Shown here: piece by piece, positions 7,988 through 17,305 of the stretch
Layout of the letters: every line of letters starts with the position of its first letter
How positions within the stretch are numbered: the stretch's first letter is position 1
Origin: Prauserella halophila
Lineage (GTDB): Bacteria; Actinomycetota; Actinomycetes; Mycobacteriales; Pseudonocardiaceae
DNA: 64,000 nucleotides
NCBI RefSeq assembly: GCF_024171895.1
Contig: NZ_JAMTCQ010000008.1
Location: 1,240,001-1,304,000, forward strand
Reading direction: 5' to 3'
Made by a program: the position numbers and the translations under genes
The notes under the pieces: model-generated
What the model saw: the letters and a program-made list of their open reading frames with translations, nothing else
Databases searched by the model: none
Told to the model about the DNA's origin: nothing

Positions 7988-8602
7988 TCAGTGGCCGCCG
8001 GACTGCTGCCGGTGCCCCTCGATGGCGAGCCGGGCGGCGGCGACGGATTTGCGTACCACCAGCTCGGGCGCATAGCCGTGTTTCGAGAACACCCCGTCGA
8101 GCCAGAACATGCCGTAGCCGTGCGCCTGGGTGAACAGCTGCTCCATGAGTTCGAGCGCACTCTCGGGCCGATCCGACACCGCCAGGCACAACATGAGGAA
8201 CTGGTCCGTCAGGCGCCGGGTCTGGTCACTCAGTTCCGGGTAGTCGCGGACCTGCAGCCGGTCGGCATAGATGACGTTCATCCCCGCACGGCGTTCGATG
8301 ACGTACTCGGTGTAGGCGCCCGCCGCCGCGGAGAGCGCGTCGACCGGGTCGGACACACCCTCGGCGGCCGCGGCGACCCGGTCCGCGAGCTGGCTCGCGA
8401 CGGCCGTGGCGACGGCGGCGAGCAGACTCTCCCGCTCGGGAAAGTGCCGGTACGGGGCGCCGGGACTGACCTGTGCGCGCCGGGCCACCTCGGCCACCGA
8501 GAAGGCGGCGACCCCCTCCTCCGCGATCAGGTCGAGCGCGACGCGCACGAGTTCGTCGCGCAGCTCGCCGCGGTGATACCGCTCGCCCATGGCCTGGATC
8601 AC
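7988..8602 (-). CDS. TetR/AcrR-family repressor
   Basis: A 204-residue regulator. The N-terminal helix-turn-helix is clear: ALDLIAEEGVAAFSVAEVAR, then RAQVSPGAPYRHFPERESLL. The C-terminal ligand domain is poorly conserved, as usual. It is divergent from the alcohol dehydrogenase at 8696; two palindromes in the 93-nt gap are its likely operators, implying autoregulation and repression of the dehydrogenase. Start is given as GTG 8602; an in-frame ATG at 8590 is possible because no strong RBS separates the two. The inducer is probably an aldehyde, alcohol or other enzyme substrate (inference). Confidence 0.85.
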   Translation of the reverse strand: MIQAMGERYHRGELRDELVRVALDLIAEEGVAAFSVAEVARRAQVSPGAPYRHFPERESLLAAVATAVASQLADRVAAAAEGVSDPVDALSAAAGAYTEYVIERRAGMNVIYADRLQVRDYPELSDQTRRLTDQFLMLCLAVSDRPESALELMEQLFTQAHGYGMFWLDGVFSKHGYAPELVVRKSVAAARLAIEGHRQQSGGH

Positions 8603-8620
8603 GTCTCTCGGTCGGAATAT

Positions 8621-8660
8621 GTAAGAGCCCTCTCACGTAGACGTGTAAGAGGCCTCTTAC
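8621..8660. promoter_or_regulatory. twin TetR operator palindromes
   Basis: GTAAGAGCCCTCTCAC (8621-8636, imperfect) and GTAAGAGGCCTCTTAC (8645-8660, perfect 16-bp palindrome) lie 24 nt centre to centre between the divergent TetR and dehydrogenase genes. Similar GTAAGAG half-sites in both make one protein binding both sites likely. The TetR product encoded next door is the obvious candidate. Confidence 0.8.
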
Positions 8661-8695
8661 AGCGGGGCACGTGATCGATTATCGCAGGAGTTCTG

Positions 8696-9745
8696 ATGAG
8701 CACAACGGCGCACGCCATCGCTGCACCGGGCCCGGGCGCACCGCTCGAGCAGACGACGATCCAGCGGCGTGACCTGCGCCCCGACGACGTTCTGATCGAC
8801 ATCGCCTACGCCGGTATCTGCCACAGCGACATCCACCAGGCGCGGGGTGAATGGGGCGAGGCGATCTTCCCGATGGTGCCGGGACACGAGATCGCCGGCA
8901 CGGTCGCCGCGGTGGGATCCGCCGTGACCGAGTACCAGGTCGGCGACCGGGTCGGGGTCGGCTGCATGGTCGACTCGTGCGGCGAGTGCGATTACTGCCT
9001 CGCCGACACCGAGCAGTTCTGCGTCAAGGGCAATGTCCAGACCTACAACGGCGTGGGCTTCGACGGTGAGAACACCTACGGCGGCTACAGCAGGCAGGTC
9101 GTGGTCAAGGATGCCTTCGTCTGCCGCATCCCGGAGGGCATCGGCCTCGACGTCGCCGCGCCGCTGCTCTGCGCCGGCATCACCACGTACTCGCCGCTGC
9201 GCCAGTGGGGCGCAGGACCCGGCAAGAAGGTGGCGGTGGTCGGCCTGGGCGGGCTCGGCCACGTAGCCGTGAAGCTGGCGGCCGCGATGGGCGCCGAGGT
9301 GACGGTGCTGAGCCAGAGCCTGAAGAAGCAGGAGGACGGCAAGCGGCTCGGCGCGGCCGAGTACCACGCCACCGCCGACGAGGCGACCTTCGACGTGCTG
9401 CGCGGGCGGTTCGACCTGATCCTCAACACGGTGTCGGCGCAGATCCCCGTCGACGCCTACCTCGGCCTGCTGCGGGTCGGCGGAGCGATGGTGAACGTCG
9501 GCGCGCCCGGCGAACCGTTGTCCTACAACGCGTTCTCGCTGATCGCGGGCAACAAGGCGCTGGCGGGTTCGATGATCGGCGGCATCGCGGAAACCCAGGA
9601 GATGCTGGACTTCTGTGCCGAGCACGGGATCGGCGCCGACATCGAGACGATCTCGGCGGCGGACGTCAACGACGCCTACGAGCGCGTGGCGGCCAGCGAC
9701 GTGCGCTACCGCTTCGTGATCGACACCGCCACGATCGGCGCCTGA
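8696..9745 (+). CDS. zinc-dependent NAD(P) alcohol dehydrogenase (CAD/AdhC type)
   Basis: A 349-residue medium-chain dehydrogenase starting at ATG 8696 with GCAGGAG 6 nt upstream. Catalytic zinc ligands are in GICHSD (Cys) and GHEIAG (His-Glu); a structural zinc loop is CGECDYC with a further Cys in EQFC. The coenzyme motif is [20 protein letters not shown]. This places it with cinnamyl-alcohol-dehydrogenase-like enzymes that reduce a broad range of aldehydes. It is controlled from the same intergenic region as the divergent TetR gene and is followed by a strong terminator, so it is a single-gene unit. Confidence 0.88.
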   Translation: MSTTAHAIAAPGPGAPLEQTTIQRRDLRPDDVLIDIAYAGICHSDIHQARGEWGEAIFPMVPGHEIAGTVAAVGSAVTEYQVGDRVGVGCMVDSCGECDYCLADTEQFCVKGNVQTYNGVGFDGENTYGGYSRQVVVKDAFVCRIPEGIGLDVAAPLLCAGITTYSPLRQWGAGPGKKVAVVGLGGLGHVAVKLAAAMGAEVTVLSQSLKKQEDGKRLGAAEYHATADEATFDVLRGRFDLILNTVSAQIPVDAYLGLLRVGGAMVNVGAPGEPLSYNAFSLIAGNKALAGSMIGGIAETQEMLDFCAEHGIGADIETISAADVNDAYERVAASDVRYRFVIDTATIGA

Positions 9746-9751
9746 TCGCGC

Positions 9752-9788
9752 CACCGCGGCCCGGCGAGTCGTCCGCCGGGCCGCGGTG
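9752..9788. terminator. hairpin after the alcohol dehydrogenase gene
   Basis: A perfect 15-bp stem, CACCGCGGCCCGGCG (9752-9766) with its complement at 9774-9788 and a 7-nt loop, begins 6 nt after the dehydrogenase stop. No clear T-run follows. A GTG at 9786 that would extend the next gene falls inside this stem, which argues against it as a start. Confidence 0.75.
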
Positions 9789-9812
9789 CCGGGCGCCTAT
9801 AGAGTGCCCGGC

Positions 9813-11762
9813 GTGAGTACCACCGGACCGGGAACCGACGTGAACGAGGACGTCGCCGACGAGGACCTCGACGCACGTCCCTCGACGGGCACCGTGGCCG
9901 GACCGGGTGTCCTGCGGCGGCTGACGCGCCACATCGGACCCTCCACCACGGCAGTGGCGTGCTACCTCGCCGCGATGGTGTTGTCGTGGCTGGTGATCGA
10001 CGCCGTGGGGCTCGACCCGCTCACCCTCCGGGGTGCGGTCACCCCGGTCGCGGTCGGCGCGGCGGTCGCCGTCATCGCGATCGCCCTCGCGGTGCGCTTC
10101 GCCTCCGACCGCCTCGTGGGCGCGATCGCCGGCGTGTACGCGGGCTGGATCGGCATGATGCTCATGAACGCGCTGAACGGCACGCCGTTCGGGCACAACG
10201 AGCTGCACAACTGGGACACCCTCCGGATGTCGGCGCTGGCCAACCGGTTGACCACGACATGGGGCAGCACCGACGCGTTCCTTCCGGGGCTGCCCTCGGA
10301 ATACCCGGTGCTGTACCCGTGGCTGGTCGCACGGGCCTCCGAACTCCTCGATCGGCCGACGTGGACCCTGATCGGGGACATGGAGGTGCTGTTCATCTCC
10401 GCCTCGGCCCTCGTGGCCTTCCTGCTGTGGCGGCGGTTGACGAGCCCGCCGATCGCGCTCGCCATGGCCGCGGTCGCGCCGATCGTGTTCATGCACGGCC
10501 ACAAGAGCTACGAGATCCTCACGCTCGCGGTGTTCGTGCCGTGGGCGCTGGCGACCTTCGCGGGCCTGCCCCGCAAGGCGGGCGGGCTGCACTGGCTGCC
10601 CGCCGGCATCGTCGGTGGCCTGTTCGTCTGCACCTACACCGGTTACCTGATGTTCGGCGTGATCGGCGGGCTGGCGATCATCGTCGCGCGGTTGCTGCGG
10701 CCGGACCGGCGCCCGTACCTGCTCCACCTTCTCGGTGTGCTGGTGACGTCGGTGGTCGTGTCCTCGTGGTACGTCGTCCCGCTGGTGTGGGCGTACCTGA
10801 CCGAGACGCGCAACGTCGTTGCCGACACCTACCCGAACGCCGTGATCACCGAGGATCCGGTGCCGCTGCCGTTCCTGGAGGCCACCCCGATCGGGCTGCT
10901 CGCACTGGCGGGGCTCTTCGGGGTGTTCTGGTACCGCACGCGGGAGTGGTGGGCACAGCCCACGCTCCTGCTGGTCGGTGGCATCTACCTGTACTGGGCC
11001 GGTTACATGCTGCAACTGGTGGCCGACGGGCACACCGGGTTCCTCGTGAAGACGCCGCGCATGGTGACCATGGTCCTGGTGACCGCGGGCGTGCTCACGC
11101 TCGCACGCACGGCCGGGGCCCTTGCCACGAGACTCCGGTTGACACCACCGCGCAGCGTGGGTGTCGCCGCGCTGGCCGTGCTGCTGGTGTCGTCGGGGCT
11201 CACGGCGTGGGACAAGTGGACCCCGGGCAACCCCAAGGGATTCGCCGACATCGAACCGCACGTGCCGCATTCCGCCGTCGAGCCGAACCCCGCCCTGCGT
11301 GCCCACATGCAGCCCGGCCCCGACGGCGAACGTACCGAGTTCGTCCCGCCCGGCCTGGTGGCGACACCGGTGCCCGCGGACCGGCTCGCCGCCGAGGTCG
11401 AGACGCGGCTGGGTGCCGATGCGAGGCCGATGTCGCTGTCGACGGACATGCGGCTCTACGCCTACGAGCTCTGGTGGGGCTATCTGCAGCGCGGGCACTA
11501 CTCGGCGAACAGCCTCATGCGCTACACCGAGCGCTCGGCCGAGCTGACGGAGCTCGCCGCGATCGAGGATCCGCAGCAGTTCGCACGCGCCTCGGCGAAC
11601 ACCCGATTCGGCGGCATCGACGTGTTCGTGCTGCGCAAGAACGAGGACGGATGGCTGTTCGACAACCGCATCACCTTCGAGCCCGACTCCTTCCGCGGCG
11701 GCGCGTTCGACATCGTCGACGACCTCCCCGCCGACCTCGTGCTCGCCGTGCGGACCCCGTGA
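9813..11762 (+). CDS. aftA: AftA-like arabinofuranosyltransferase
   Basis: A large polytopic protein (649 residues from GTG 9813) with 10-11 hydrophobic helices over the first two thirds and a C-terminal soluble domain. The HNELHNWDTLRMSALA loop near the first periplasmic loop, the TGYLMFGVIGG segment and the C-terminal FGGIDVFVLRKNEDGW and LPADLVLAVRTP are those of AftA, which primes arabinan on galactan in arabinogalactan cell walls using decaprenyl-phospho-arabinose. A TAGAGT box at 9800-9805 ends 7 nt before the GTG, consistent with a leaderless message. Its presence supports a mycolata/Pseudonocardiales-type wall. Neighbours are unrelated. AftA versus another GT-C member is judged from memory of the C-terminal domain. 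Confidence 0.72.
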   Translation: MSTTGPGTDVNEDVADEDLDARPSTGTVAGPGVLRRLTRHIGPSTTAVACYLAAMVLSWLVIDAVGLDPLTLRGAVTPVAVGAAVAVIAIALAVRFASDRLVGAIAGVYAGWIGMMLMNALNGTPFGHNELHNWDTLRMSALANRLTTTWGSTDAFLPGLPSEYPVLYPWLVARASELLDRPTWTLIGDMEVLFISASALVAFLLWRRLTSPPIALAMAAVAPIVFMHGHKSYEILTLAVFVPWALATFAGLPRKAGGLHWLPAGIVGGLFVCTYTGYLMFGVIGGLAIIVARLLRPDRRPYLLHLLGVLVTSVVVSSWYVVPLVWAYLTETRNVVADTYPNAVITEDPVPLPFLEATPIGLLALAGLFGVFWYRTREWWAQPTLLLVGGIYLYWAGYMLQLVADGHTGFLVKTPRMVTMVLVTAGVLTLARTAGALATRLRLTPPRSVGVAALAVLLVSSGLTAWDKWTPGNPKGFADIEPHVPHSAVEPNPALRAHMQPGPDGERTEFVPPGLVATPVPADRLAAEVETRLGADARPMSLSTDMRLYAYELWWGYLQRGHYSANSLMRYTERSAELTELAAIEDPQQFARASANTRFGGIDVFVLRKNEDGWLFDNRITFEPDSFRGGAFDIVDDLPADLVLAVRTP

Positions 11763-11790
11763 GCCACGGGATCCGCACGGCGAACGGGCG

Positions 11791-13095
11791 TCACTCGAGC
11801 AGACCCAACATGCCCGGCAGCCCGAGCGACAGCGCGGGCACGAACGTGACGGCCAGCAGCACCAGGATGAGCCCGGCGAAGTACGGCAGCAGTTTCGGCA
11901 CGATCCGCTCGATCGACACCCCGCTCACGCCGGACCCGACGAACAGGACCGAGCCCACCGGCGGCGTCATGGTGCCGATGCACATCGCGAGGACGAGCAC
12001 CATGCCGAAGTGGACCGGGTCCATGCCGAGCTCGGCGGAGATCGGCAGCAGGATGGGCGTGAAGATGAGGATCGCCGGCGTGATGTCCATGAACGTGCCC
12101 ACCACCAGCAGCACGACCAGCATCAGCAGCAGGATGACCGCCTTCGAGTCCGCGACCGACAGCAACGTGTCCGTGATCGCGCCCGGGATACCGGTGTAGG
12201 CCATCACCCACGACATGCCCGCGGACGCCGCGATGAGGAACATGACGATGCCGGTCGCGACGACCGTGCGGGTCACGACTTCCTTGAAGGCCCGCCACGG
12301 CATGCTGCGATACGCCAGCGCCAGCGCCAGGGTGTACAGCACCGCGATGCCGGCACCCTCGGTCGCGGTGAAAACACCGAACACGATGCCGCCCACCACG
12401 ACGACGATCAGCAGCAGCCCCGGCACCGCCCGGAGAAACACCCGTGCAGCCTCGGCCACTCCGACGCGGCCCAGCTTCGGGTACCCCTGCCGCCGCGTGA
12501 ACACGTACGCGATCGCCATGATCACGAGGCCCATGAGGATGCCCGGTACGTAGCCGGCCACGAACAGCGCCGAGACCGACACGCTGCCCGCGACGCTCGA
12601 GTAGACGATCGCGGCCGTCGTCGGCGGGATGAGCAGCCCGGTCGGAGCCGACGCAACGTTCACCGCGGCCCCGAACGCCGGGTCGTAACCCGCCTCCTTC
12701 TGCCGGTCGTGCAGCGTGCTGCCGACCGCGGCGGCCGACGCCACTGCCGAGCCGGACAACGAACCGAACAGGGTGTTGGCCAGCACGTTGGTGTGCGCGA
12801 GCGCGCCGGGCACGCGGCCCACCGCCACGAGCGCGAGGTCGACGAGCCTGCGGGCGATGCCACCGGTGTTCATGATGTTGCCCGCGAAGACGAACAGCGG
12901 GACGGCCAGCAACGAGAAACTCTCGATGCCGACGTTCATCTGCTGGCCGACGATGTAGGTGGCGTCGTCGACCGGCAGGAACATCAACGCGGTGGCCAGC
13001 GAGGCGACGCCGAGCGAGACCGCGATCGGCACACCGGAGAACAGCAGGATGAAGAAGGCGCCGAACAGGATGGCGGCGGCGATCAGAGCGCCCAT
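11791..13095 (-). CDS. dctM: TRAP transporter large permease (DctM)
   Basis: A 434-residue protein with about 12 membrane helices and the DctM/TrapT signature: FSGVPIAVSLGVASL at the N-terminus, PLFVFAGNIMNTGGIARRLVDLA, GSLSGSAVASAAAVGS and the PPTTAAIVY and TPPVGSVLFVG re-entrant motifs. It is the Na+-driven membrane channel of a tripartite ATP-independent uptake system. Its ATG (13093-13095) overlaps the DctQ stop by one base. It is the last gene of the minus-strand unit GH31-dctP-dctQ-dctM, and by context should carry hexuronates. Confidence 0.93.
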   Translation of the reverse strand: MGALIAAAILFGAFFILLFSGVPIAVSLGVASLATALMFLPVDDATYIVGQQMNVGIESFSLLAVPLFVFAGNIMNTGGIARRLVDLALVAVGRVPGALAHTNVLANTLFGSLSGSAVASAAAVGSTLHDRQKEAGYDPAFGAAVNVASAPTGLLIPPTTAAIVYSSVAGSVSVSALFVAGYVPGILMGLVIMAIAYVFTRRQGYPKLGRVGVAEAARVFLRAVPGLLLIVVVVGGIVFGVFTATEGAGIAVLYTLALALAYRSMPWRAFKEVVTRTVVATGIVMFLIAASAGMSWVMAYTGIPGAITDTLLSVADSKAVILLLMLVVLLVVGTFMDITPAILIFTPILLPISAELGMDPVHFGMVLVLAMCIGTMTPPVGSVLFVGSGVSGVSIERIVPKLLPYFAGLILVLLAVTFVPALSLGLPGMLGLLE

Positions 13096-13607
13096 CAGTC
13101 TGTCCTCTCCGTCTCGATCGGGACCTCACCGGTGAGGTCCTCCCAGATGTTGAGCACCTGCGCGAACGCGATCGCGAGCCCTGCGACCGGACCGATCGTG
13201 TAGACCAGCCCGCGGGAGATCCCCAGCAGCGCCGAATAGTTGGTGGCCGCGCTCAGCGCCAGCATGGTGCCGCCGATCACCAGCACGACGACCGCGAACA
13301 CGAGCACGAGGACGTCCGTGCCGATGATCAGCGTGCGCTGCGCCGCCTGCGGGAACCGGTCCCGCAGGAACAGCAGCGCCATGTGTTTGCGGTGGAGGAA
13401 GGCGTACGCGGCACTGATCATCGACGTCCAGATGAGCGCGTAGCGCACGAGTTCCTCGGTGAAGGCCGCGGGCGTTCCCAGCACGTAGCGGGTGAACACC
13501 TGGTACAGCACCAGCAGGGTCATGACGACGAGCAGAGCGCCTGCGAGGGCGGCGAGGACGCCGCCGAGTACCCGTCGCACCCGGTTCAGACGATCGTGTG
13601 TGGTCAT
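13095..13607 (-). CDS. dctQ: TRAP transporter small permease (DctQ)
   Basis: A 170-residue protein with four membrane helices, starting at ATG 13607 (product MTTHDRLNRV). The FTRYVLGTPAAFTEELVRYALIW motif and the following HRKHMALLFLRD segment are typical of DctQ. It bridges the periplasmic binding protein and DctM. The gene sits 8 nt after dctP and shares an ATGA overlap with dctM, so the three subunits are translationally linked. Confidence 0.9.
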   Translation of the reverse strand: MTTHDRLNRVRRVLGGVLAALAGALLVVMTLLVLYQVFTRYVLGTPAAFTEELVRYALIWTSMISAAYAFLHRKHMALLFLRDRFPQAAQRTLIIGTDVLVLVFAVVVLVIGGTMLALSAATNYSALLGISRGLVYTIGPVAGLAIAFAQVLNIWEDLTGEVPIETERTD

Positions 13608-13615
13608 AGCGATCC

Positions 13616-14650
13616 TCAGCTCCTTCCCGACTCGATGACGGAGAGGAGCTGCGCGACCTCCGGGTACTCCTCGGCGTACCGGTCCACGACCGGCCGGGTG
13701 GCGTTGCGGAAGGCCTCGGTGTCGACGTCGGTGACGAACCGGACGCCCATCTCCTTCGCCTCGGCCACCGAATCGTCGATGCGCTGCGCCCACGCGGCCT
13801 TCTGCCGCTCGGTCGAGGCGCGGGCGGCCTCGGAGAGCAGCTTCTCGTCGGCAGGACCGAGCCGGTCCCAGGTCTCGGTACTGATCACGAGGACGTCGGG
13901 GATCCAGGTGTGCTCGGTCATCGAGAACACGTGGGCCACCTCACCGTGTGCGCCGTCGGTCAGCACCGTTTCGTTGCTCTCGGCGCCGTCGATCAGACCG
14001 GTCTGCAGCGAGGTGTAGGTGTCGCCGAAGGCCATCACGACCGGCGCCGCTCCCAGCGCACCGACGAAGTCCGTCTGTGAACGCATGTCCTGCACCCGGG
14101 TCTTCAGTCCGCGCAGGTCCGCCGGGGTCCGCACCGGCGTGTTCCGCGTGTAGAACGACCGTGCCCCCGAGCTGTAGTAGGTGAGACCGAGGAAGCCCTC
14201 GTCGGCGGTCGAGCGGAAGTACTCCGCCATCTCCGCCGAATCCATCACCTCGTAGAACTCCTGCTCGGAGTCGAACAGGTACGGCAGGCCGAAGGTGTGA
14301 TAACCCGGGTCGTAGGTCGCCAGACCCGGAGCGCTGACCCGCGTCATGTCCACGATGCCCTCGTGGAGCTGGCCGAGCACGTCCGGTTCGGCACCCAACT
14401 GGCCGCTGCCGTAGATCTTCACCACGATGCGGCCGCCGCTGCGCCGCTCGACGTCCTCGGCGAACGAGGCGAGCGCCCGGGAGGTGACGTGGTCGTCTCC
14501 GAGGTTGTTCGCCAACGTCAGCACCAGCGGGTTCTCCGGCGTCGCCTCGGCGCTCGTCCGCGCGCCCGACGCGGGCGCGCACGCGCCCACGGCCGCGACG
14601 AGGATCAGGGCGACAATTCCACTGATACCGCTGATCAGTCGGTTCCTCAT
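13616..14650 (-). CDS. dctP: TRAP transporter substrate-binding lipoprotein (DctP)
   Basis: A 344-residue solute-binding protein. ATG 14650 is preceded by GAGGAAGG. The N-terminus is a lipoprotein signal with a VGAC lipobox (Cys about residue 24), so it is anchored outside the membrane. The DctP fold is shown by LANNLGDDHVTSRALASFAEDVERRSGGRI, the GGLKTRVQD-like region (RGLKTRVQDMRSQTD, with the Arg that binds the substrate carboxylate) and FGDTYTSLQTGLIDGAESNE. Context with UxaC, UxuB and ManD suggests D-glucuronate or a related uronate as ligand. Confidence 0.92.
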   Translation of the reverse strand: MRNRLISGISGIVALILVAAVGACAPASGARTSAEATPENPLVLTLANNLGDDHVTSRALASFAEDVERRSGGRIVVKIYGSGQLGAEPDVLGQLHEGIVDMTRVSAPGLATYDPGYHTFGLPYLFDSEQEFYEVMDSAEMAEYFRSTADEGFLGLTYYSSGARSFYTRNTPVRTPADLRGLKTRVQDMRSQTDFVGALGAAPVVMAFGDTYTSLQTGLIDGAESNETVLTDGAHGEVAHVFSMTEHTWIPDVLVISTETWDRLGPADEKLLSEAARASTERQKAAWAQRIDDSVAEAKEMGVRFVTDVDTEAFRNATRPVVDRYAEEYPEVAQLLSVIESGRS

Positions 14651-14661
14651 GCCTGCCTTCC

Positions 14662-17181
14662 TCACATGCCGATCATGTCGACGGGCTCGAACGAGATGTC
14701 GACGGCGAGATCGCCGCCGGGGTCGGGAGTCTTGACGAGCACGGAGCCGAGCCCGATGTCGTAGTGCCAGCCCTCCTCCGCGGCGTCGAACCGGCCGCGA
14801 TGCAGGTACTGCGGGAGGCGCCGGCCGTCGAGCTCGACCCGGTGCGGGCACTGCCCCGGCCGGACGACGTCGAACAGCAGCCGCTCGACGGGGCTGTCGT
14901 ACTCCCCGCGCCGGGACAGCTGCAGCCGCACTCGCTCCCCCGCGCTCATGCGGACCTCGGTCTCGCGGAACGCGCCGTGTTCGTGGTCCCGGGTGAGACC
15001 GTCGTCCTCGTAGAGCGTGAACCGGCCGTCCCGGTCCGGGACGCAGATCAGCCGCAGGTCCGTCACCGCGTCCCGGGTGAGGCTGTCCACCCGGTTCTCC
15101 GCGAGCGGCACGATGCCGCCGCCGCGCAGCAGCAGCGGGATCGAGCCGAGGTCCACCGCCGTGTCCACGACCCGGCCGCCCTCGTGACGTTCACGGGTCC
15201 AGAAGTCGTAGAACGTCTCGCCCGCGGGCAGGCGCACGGCGCGCGATCGGGCTCCCGGGTCGAGCACGGTCGCGACGAGCAGCGCGTCGCCGAGCATGAA
15301 GTCCTCGAAGATCTCGTCGACGTCCGGATCGTGCTGGAAGGCGCTGACCAGCGGTTCCATGATCGGCTCGCCCGTCGCCGCAGCCCGTGCCGTGAGCGAG
15401 TACAGGTAGGGGGACAACCGGTAGCGCAGTTTGATGGCGTCCCGGACGTAGTGCGTGTGGCCGGGGTACATCCATGGCTCGGTCACCGTGTTGTCGGAGT
15501 TGACCGAGTGGATCGAGAACCGCGGCTGGAACACGCCGTGCTGCACCCAGCGGACCAGCAGCTCGGGATCGGGTGCGGGTCCGTGGAATCCGCCGACGTC
15601 GCAGCCGTGGTGCGGGAAGCCGGACAGGCCCATCCCGAGGATCGTGGCGACGTTGTGCCGCAACGACTCCCACGACGTCGAATTGTCGCCCGCCCAGCTC
15701 TGCGCGTAGCGCTGGATGCCGGCGTGACCGGAGCGGCAGACGATGTAGGGGCGGGCGTTCGGAGCCGCCTCGGCGACGGCGTCGCGGGCCACGTGGCACA
15801 TGAGGTTCGCCATGACGCTGCGCAGCCTGCCGATCGTCGCGCCCGCGCCCTCGAAGTCGACGCCGGAATCGGTGTCGACGATGCCGTCGTACTCGCAGTT
15901 GTCGTTCCAGACCGACGTGGTGCCCTTGGCCAGCACCGCCTCGGTGAGCCACCGCCGCCACGCCTCCCGCGCGGCGGGCTTGGTGAAGTCGACGAACCGG
16001 CCCGGCCCGCCCCACCAGGCCCCGGCCGCGGGGCCCTCGCCGGAGGTCGCGGCGGCGTCGGCGCTGCGGGTGACGAACACGTCCTCACCGTGGAACTCGT
16101 CGAGTCCGGGATGGACGTCGAGTACGCCGGGTTTGACGTTGGGCGAGACCGTGACGCCGCGCTCGGCCATCGCGGCGAAGAATCCCTCCGGGTCGGGGAA
16201 TCGGCGCTCGTTCCACGTGAAGACGCACCGCTTCGGCCCGGCCTCGGTGTCGCGGGTGGTGTAACCCGACGAGAGCTGGAACCCGTCTACGGGAATGTCC
16301 TCTTCCCTGGCGATGTCGATGAACTCGGTGATCGCGCGGTCGCTGCCGGAGTCCACTTCGGAGTAGTACATCGACGAGGCCAGATAGCCCAGCGCGTACT
16401 TGGGCAGCAGCGGCGGCCTGCCGGTCAGTGTGGTGTAACGCTGCACGACGTCGCGCATGCGCGGGCCTGCGATCAGGAAGAGGTCGATGTCGCCGCCGTC
16501 GGCGCGGTAGCGACTGTGCGGGGGCCAGTAGTTGCTCCGCTGCCTGCCGAGATCGAATTCGCAGTCGTAGGTGTTGTGGTAGAAGTAGCCGACCGCTTTC
16601 CGGTTCTCCCGGTTCAGTTTGAGATGGAACGGGATGTGTTTGTACAGCGGATCGGTTTCGCGCGGGTCGTAACCGAGGGCGTCCTTCGGGCTCATCCTGA
16701 TGAGCTGCTGCGCCTTGTTCAACGGTCCCGTGGTCTCGCCGAAACCGTAGAACGCGTCACCGCCGGAGATCTCGCTCGTGTGACTGCGGCGGCCGTTCGC
16801 GTCCTCCAGATAACCGAGGCCGGCCACATCGGAATGCAACAGGCTGCCCTCGTCGTCGTGGACACGGATCCGGAACGGCTCCTTCTCGATGTCCACCCGC
16901 AGGTTCCCGCCGGTCATCCGGACGGTCTCGCCCCGGTCGTCGAGCTCGAACGACGGCGGGCCCACCCGGGTGCGCTCGGCCCCGAAGAACGCGTCGAGCC
17001 GGTCCGGCCACGCCGTCGTGGTCAGCGTGTACGATTCCTCGGCGAACTCGCCGTCGAAACCGGCGCGAATGCGCAGAATTCCGTCGGCCACGATGATGAG
17101 GCGGATTTCGACGCCGTCGGTGTGAATGCGGACCCACTCGCCTGCCCGCTGTACTCGTTCGACTCGTGATGTGACACGCAC
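14662..17181 (-). CDS. glycoside hydrolase family 31 (alpha-glycosidase/alpha-xylosidase type)
   Basis: An 839-residue GH31 enzyme. Landmarks are FYGFGETTGPLNKA in the N-terminal beta-sandwich, LLPKYALGYLASSMYY at the barrel start, SVWNDNCEYDG holding the catalytic nucleophile Asp, and RYAQSWAGDNSTSWESL holding the acid/base Asp, followed by GFPHHGCDVGGF. No signal peptide is visible, so it acts inside the cell on imported substrate. It is 11 nt upstream of dctP, so the sugar taken up by the TRAP system is probably its substrate or its product, for instance an alpha-linked glucuronate- or xylose-containing saccharide. Specificity cannot be read from sequence. Confidence 0.88.
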   Translation of the reverse strand: MRVTSRVERVQRAGEWVRIHTDGVEIRLIIVADGILRIRAGFDGEFAEESYTLTTTAWPDRLDAFFGAERTRVGPPSFELDDRGETVRMTGGNLRVDIEKEPFRIRVHDDEGSLLHSDVAGLGYLEDANGRRSHTSEISGGDAFYGFGETTGPLNKAQQLIRMSPKDALGYDPRETDPLYKHIPFHLKLNRENRKAVGYFYHNTYDCEFDLGRQRSNYWPPHSRYRADGGDIDLFLIAGPRMRDVVQRYTTLTGRPPLLPKYALGYLASSMYYSEVDSGSDRAITEFIDIAREEDIPVDGFQLSSGYTTRDTEAGPKRCVFTWNERRFPDPEGFFAAMAERGVTVSPNVKPGVLDVHPGLDEFHGEDVFVTRSADAAATSGEGPAAGAWWGGPGRFVDFTKPAAREAWRRWLTEAVLAKGTTSVWNDNCEYDGIVDTDSGVDFEGAGATIGRLRSVMANLMCHVARDAVAEAAPNARPYIVCRSGHAGIQRYAQSWAGDNSTSWESLRHNVATILGMGLSGFPHHGCDVGGFHGPAPDPELLVRWVQHGVFQPRFSIHSVNSDNTVTEPWMYPGHTHYVRDAIKLRYRLSPYLYSLTARAAATGEPIMEPLVSAFQHDPDVDEIFEDFMLGDALLVATVLDPGARSRAVRLPAGETFYDFWTRERHEGGRVVDTAVDLGSIPLLLRGGGIVPLAENRVDSLTRDAVTDLRLICVPDRDGRFTLYEDDGLTRDHEHGAFRETEVRMSAGERVRLQLSRRGEYDSPVERLLFDVVRPGQCPHRVELDGRRLPQYLHRGRFDAAEEGWHYDIGLGSVLVKTPDPGGDLAVDISFEPVDMIGM

Positions 17182-17231
17182 GGGAACTTCTCTCGATCCG
17201 ACGAATTGATTACTGTTCGGCAGACGGTGCC

Positions 17232-17259
17232 GCGTGCCGCCGCGGCAACGGCGGCACGC
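17232..17259. terminator. hairpin between the ManD and GH31 genes
   Basis: An 11-bp perfect stem, GCGTGCCGCCG (17232-17242), 6-nt loop, CGGCGGCACGC (17249-17259), lies in the 124-nt gap. It lacks a T-run. It may reduce transcription from the ManD gene into GH31-dctPQM, or process the transcript, allowing different levels of enzyme and transporter. Confidence 0.5.
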
Positions 17260-17305
17260 GGGTTCGCCTCGTTCATCATGACGCGCTCACCGAGCACGGC
17301 ACGCC

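Noticed and set aside
9786-9812. Upstream GTG start for the AftA-like gene
   Set aside because: It lies inside the terminator stem of the preceding gene; GTG 9813 fits a leaderless promoter.
14764-17169. Long open frame (about 800 codons) opposite the GH31 gene
   Set aside because: Shadow of the GH31 frame; no recognisable motif, whereas GH31 catalytic motifs are intact on the other strand.
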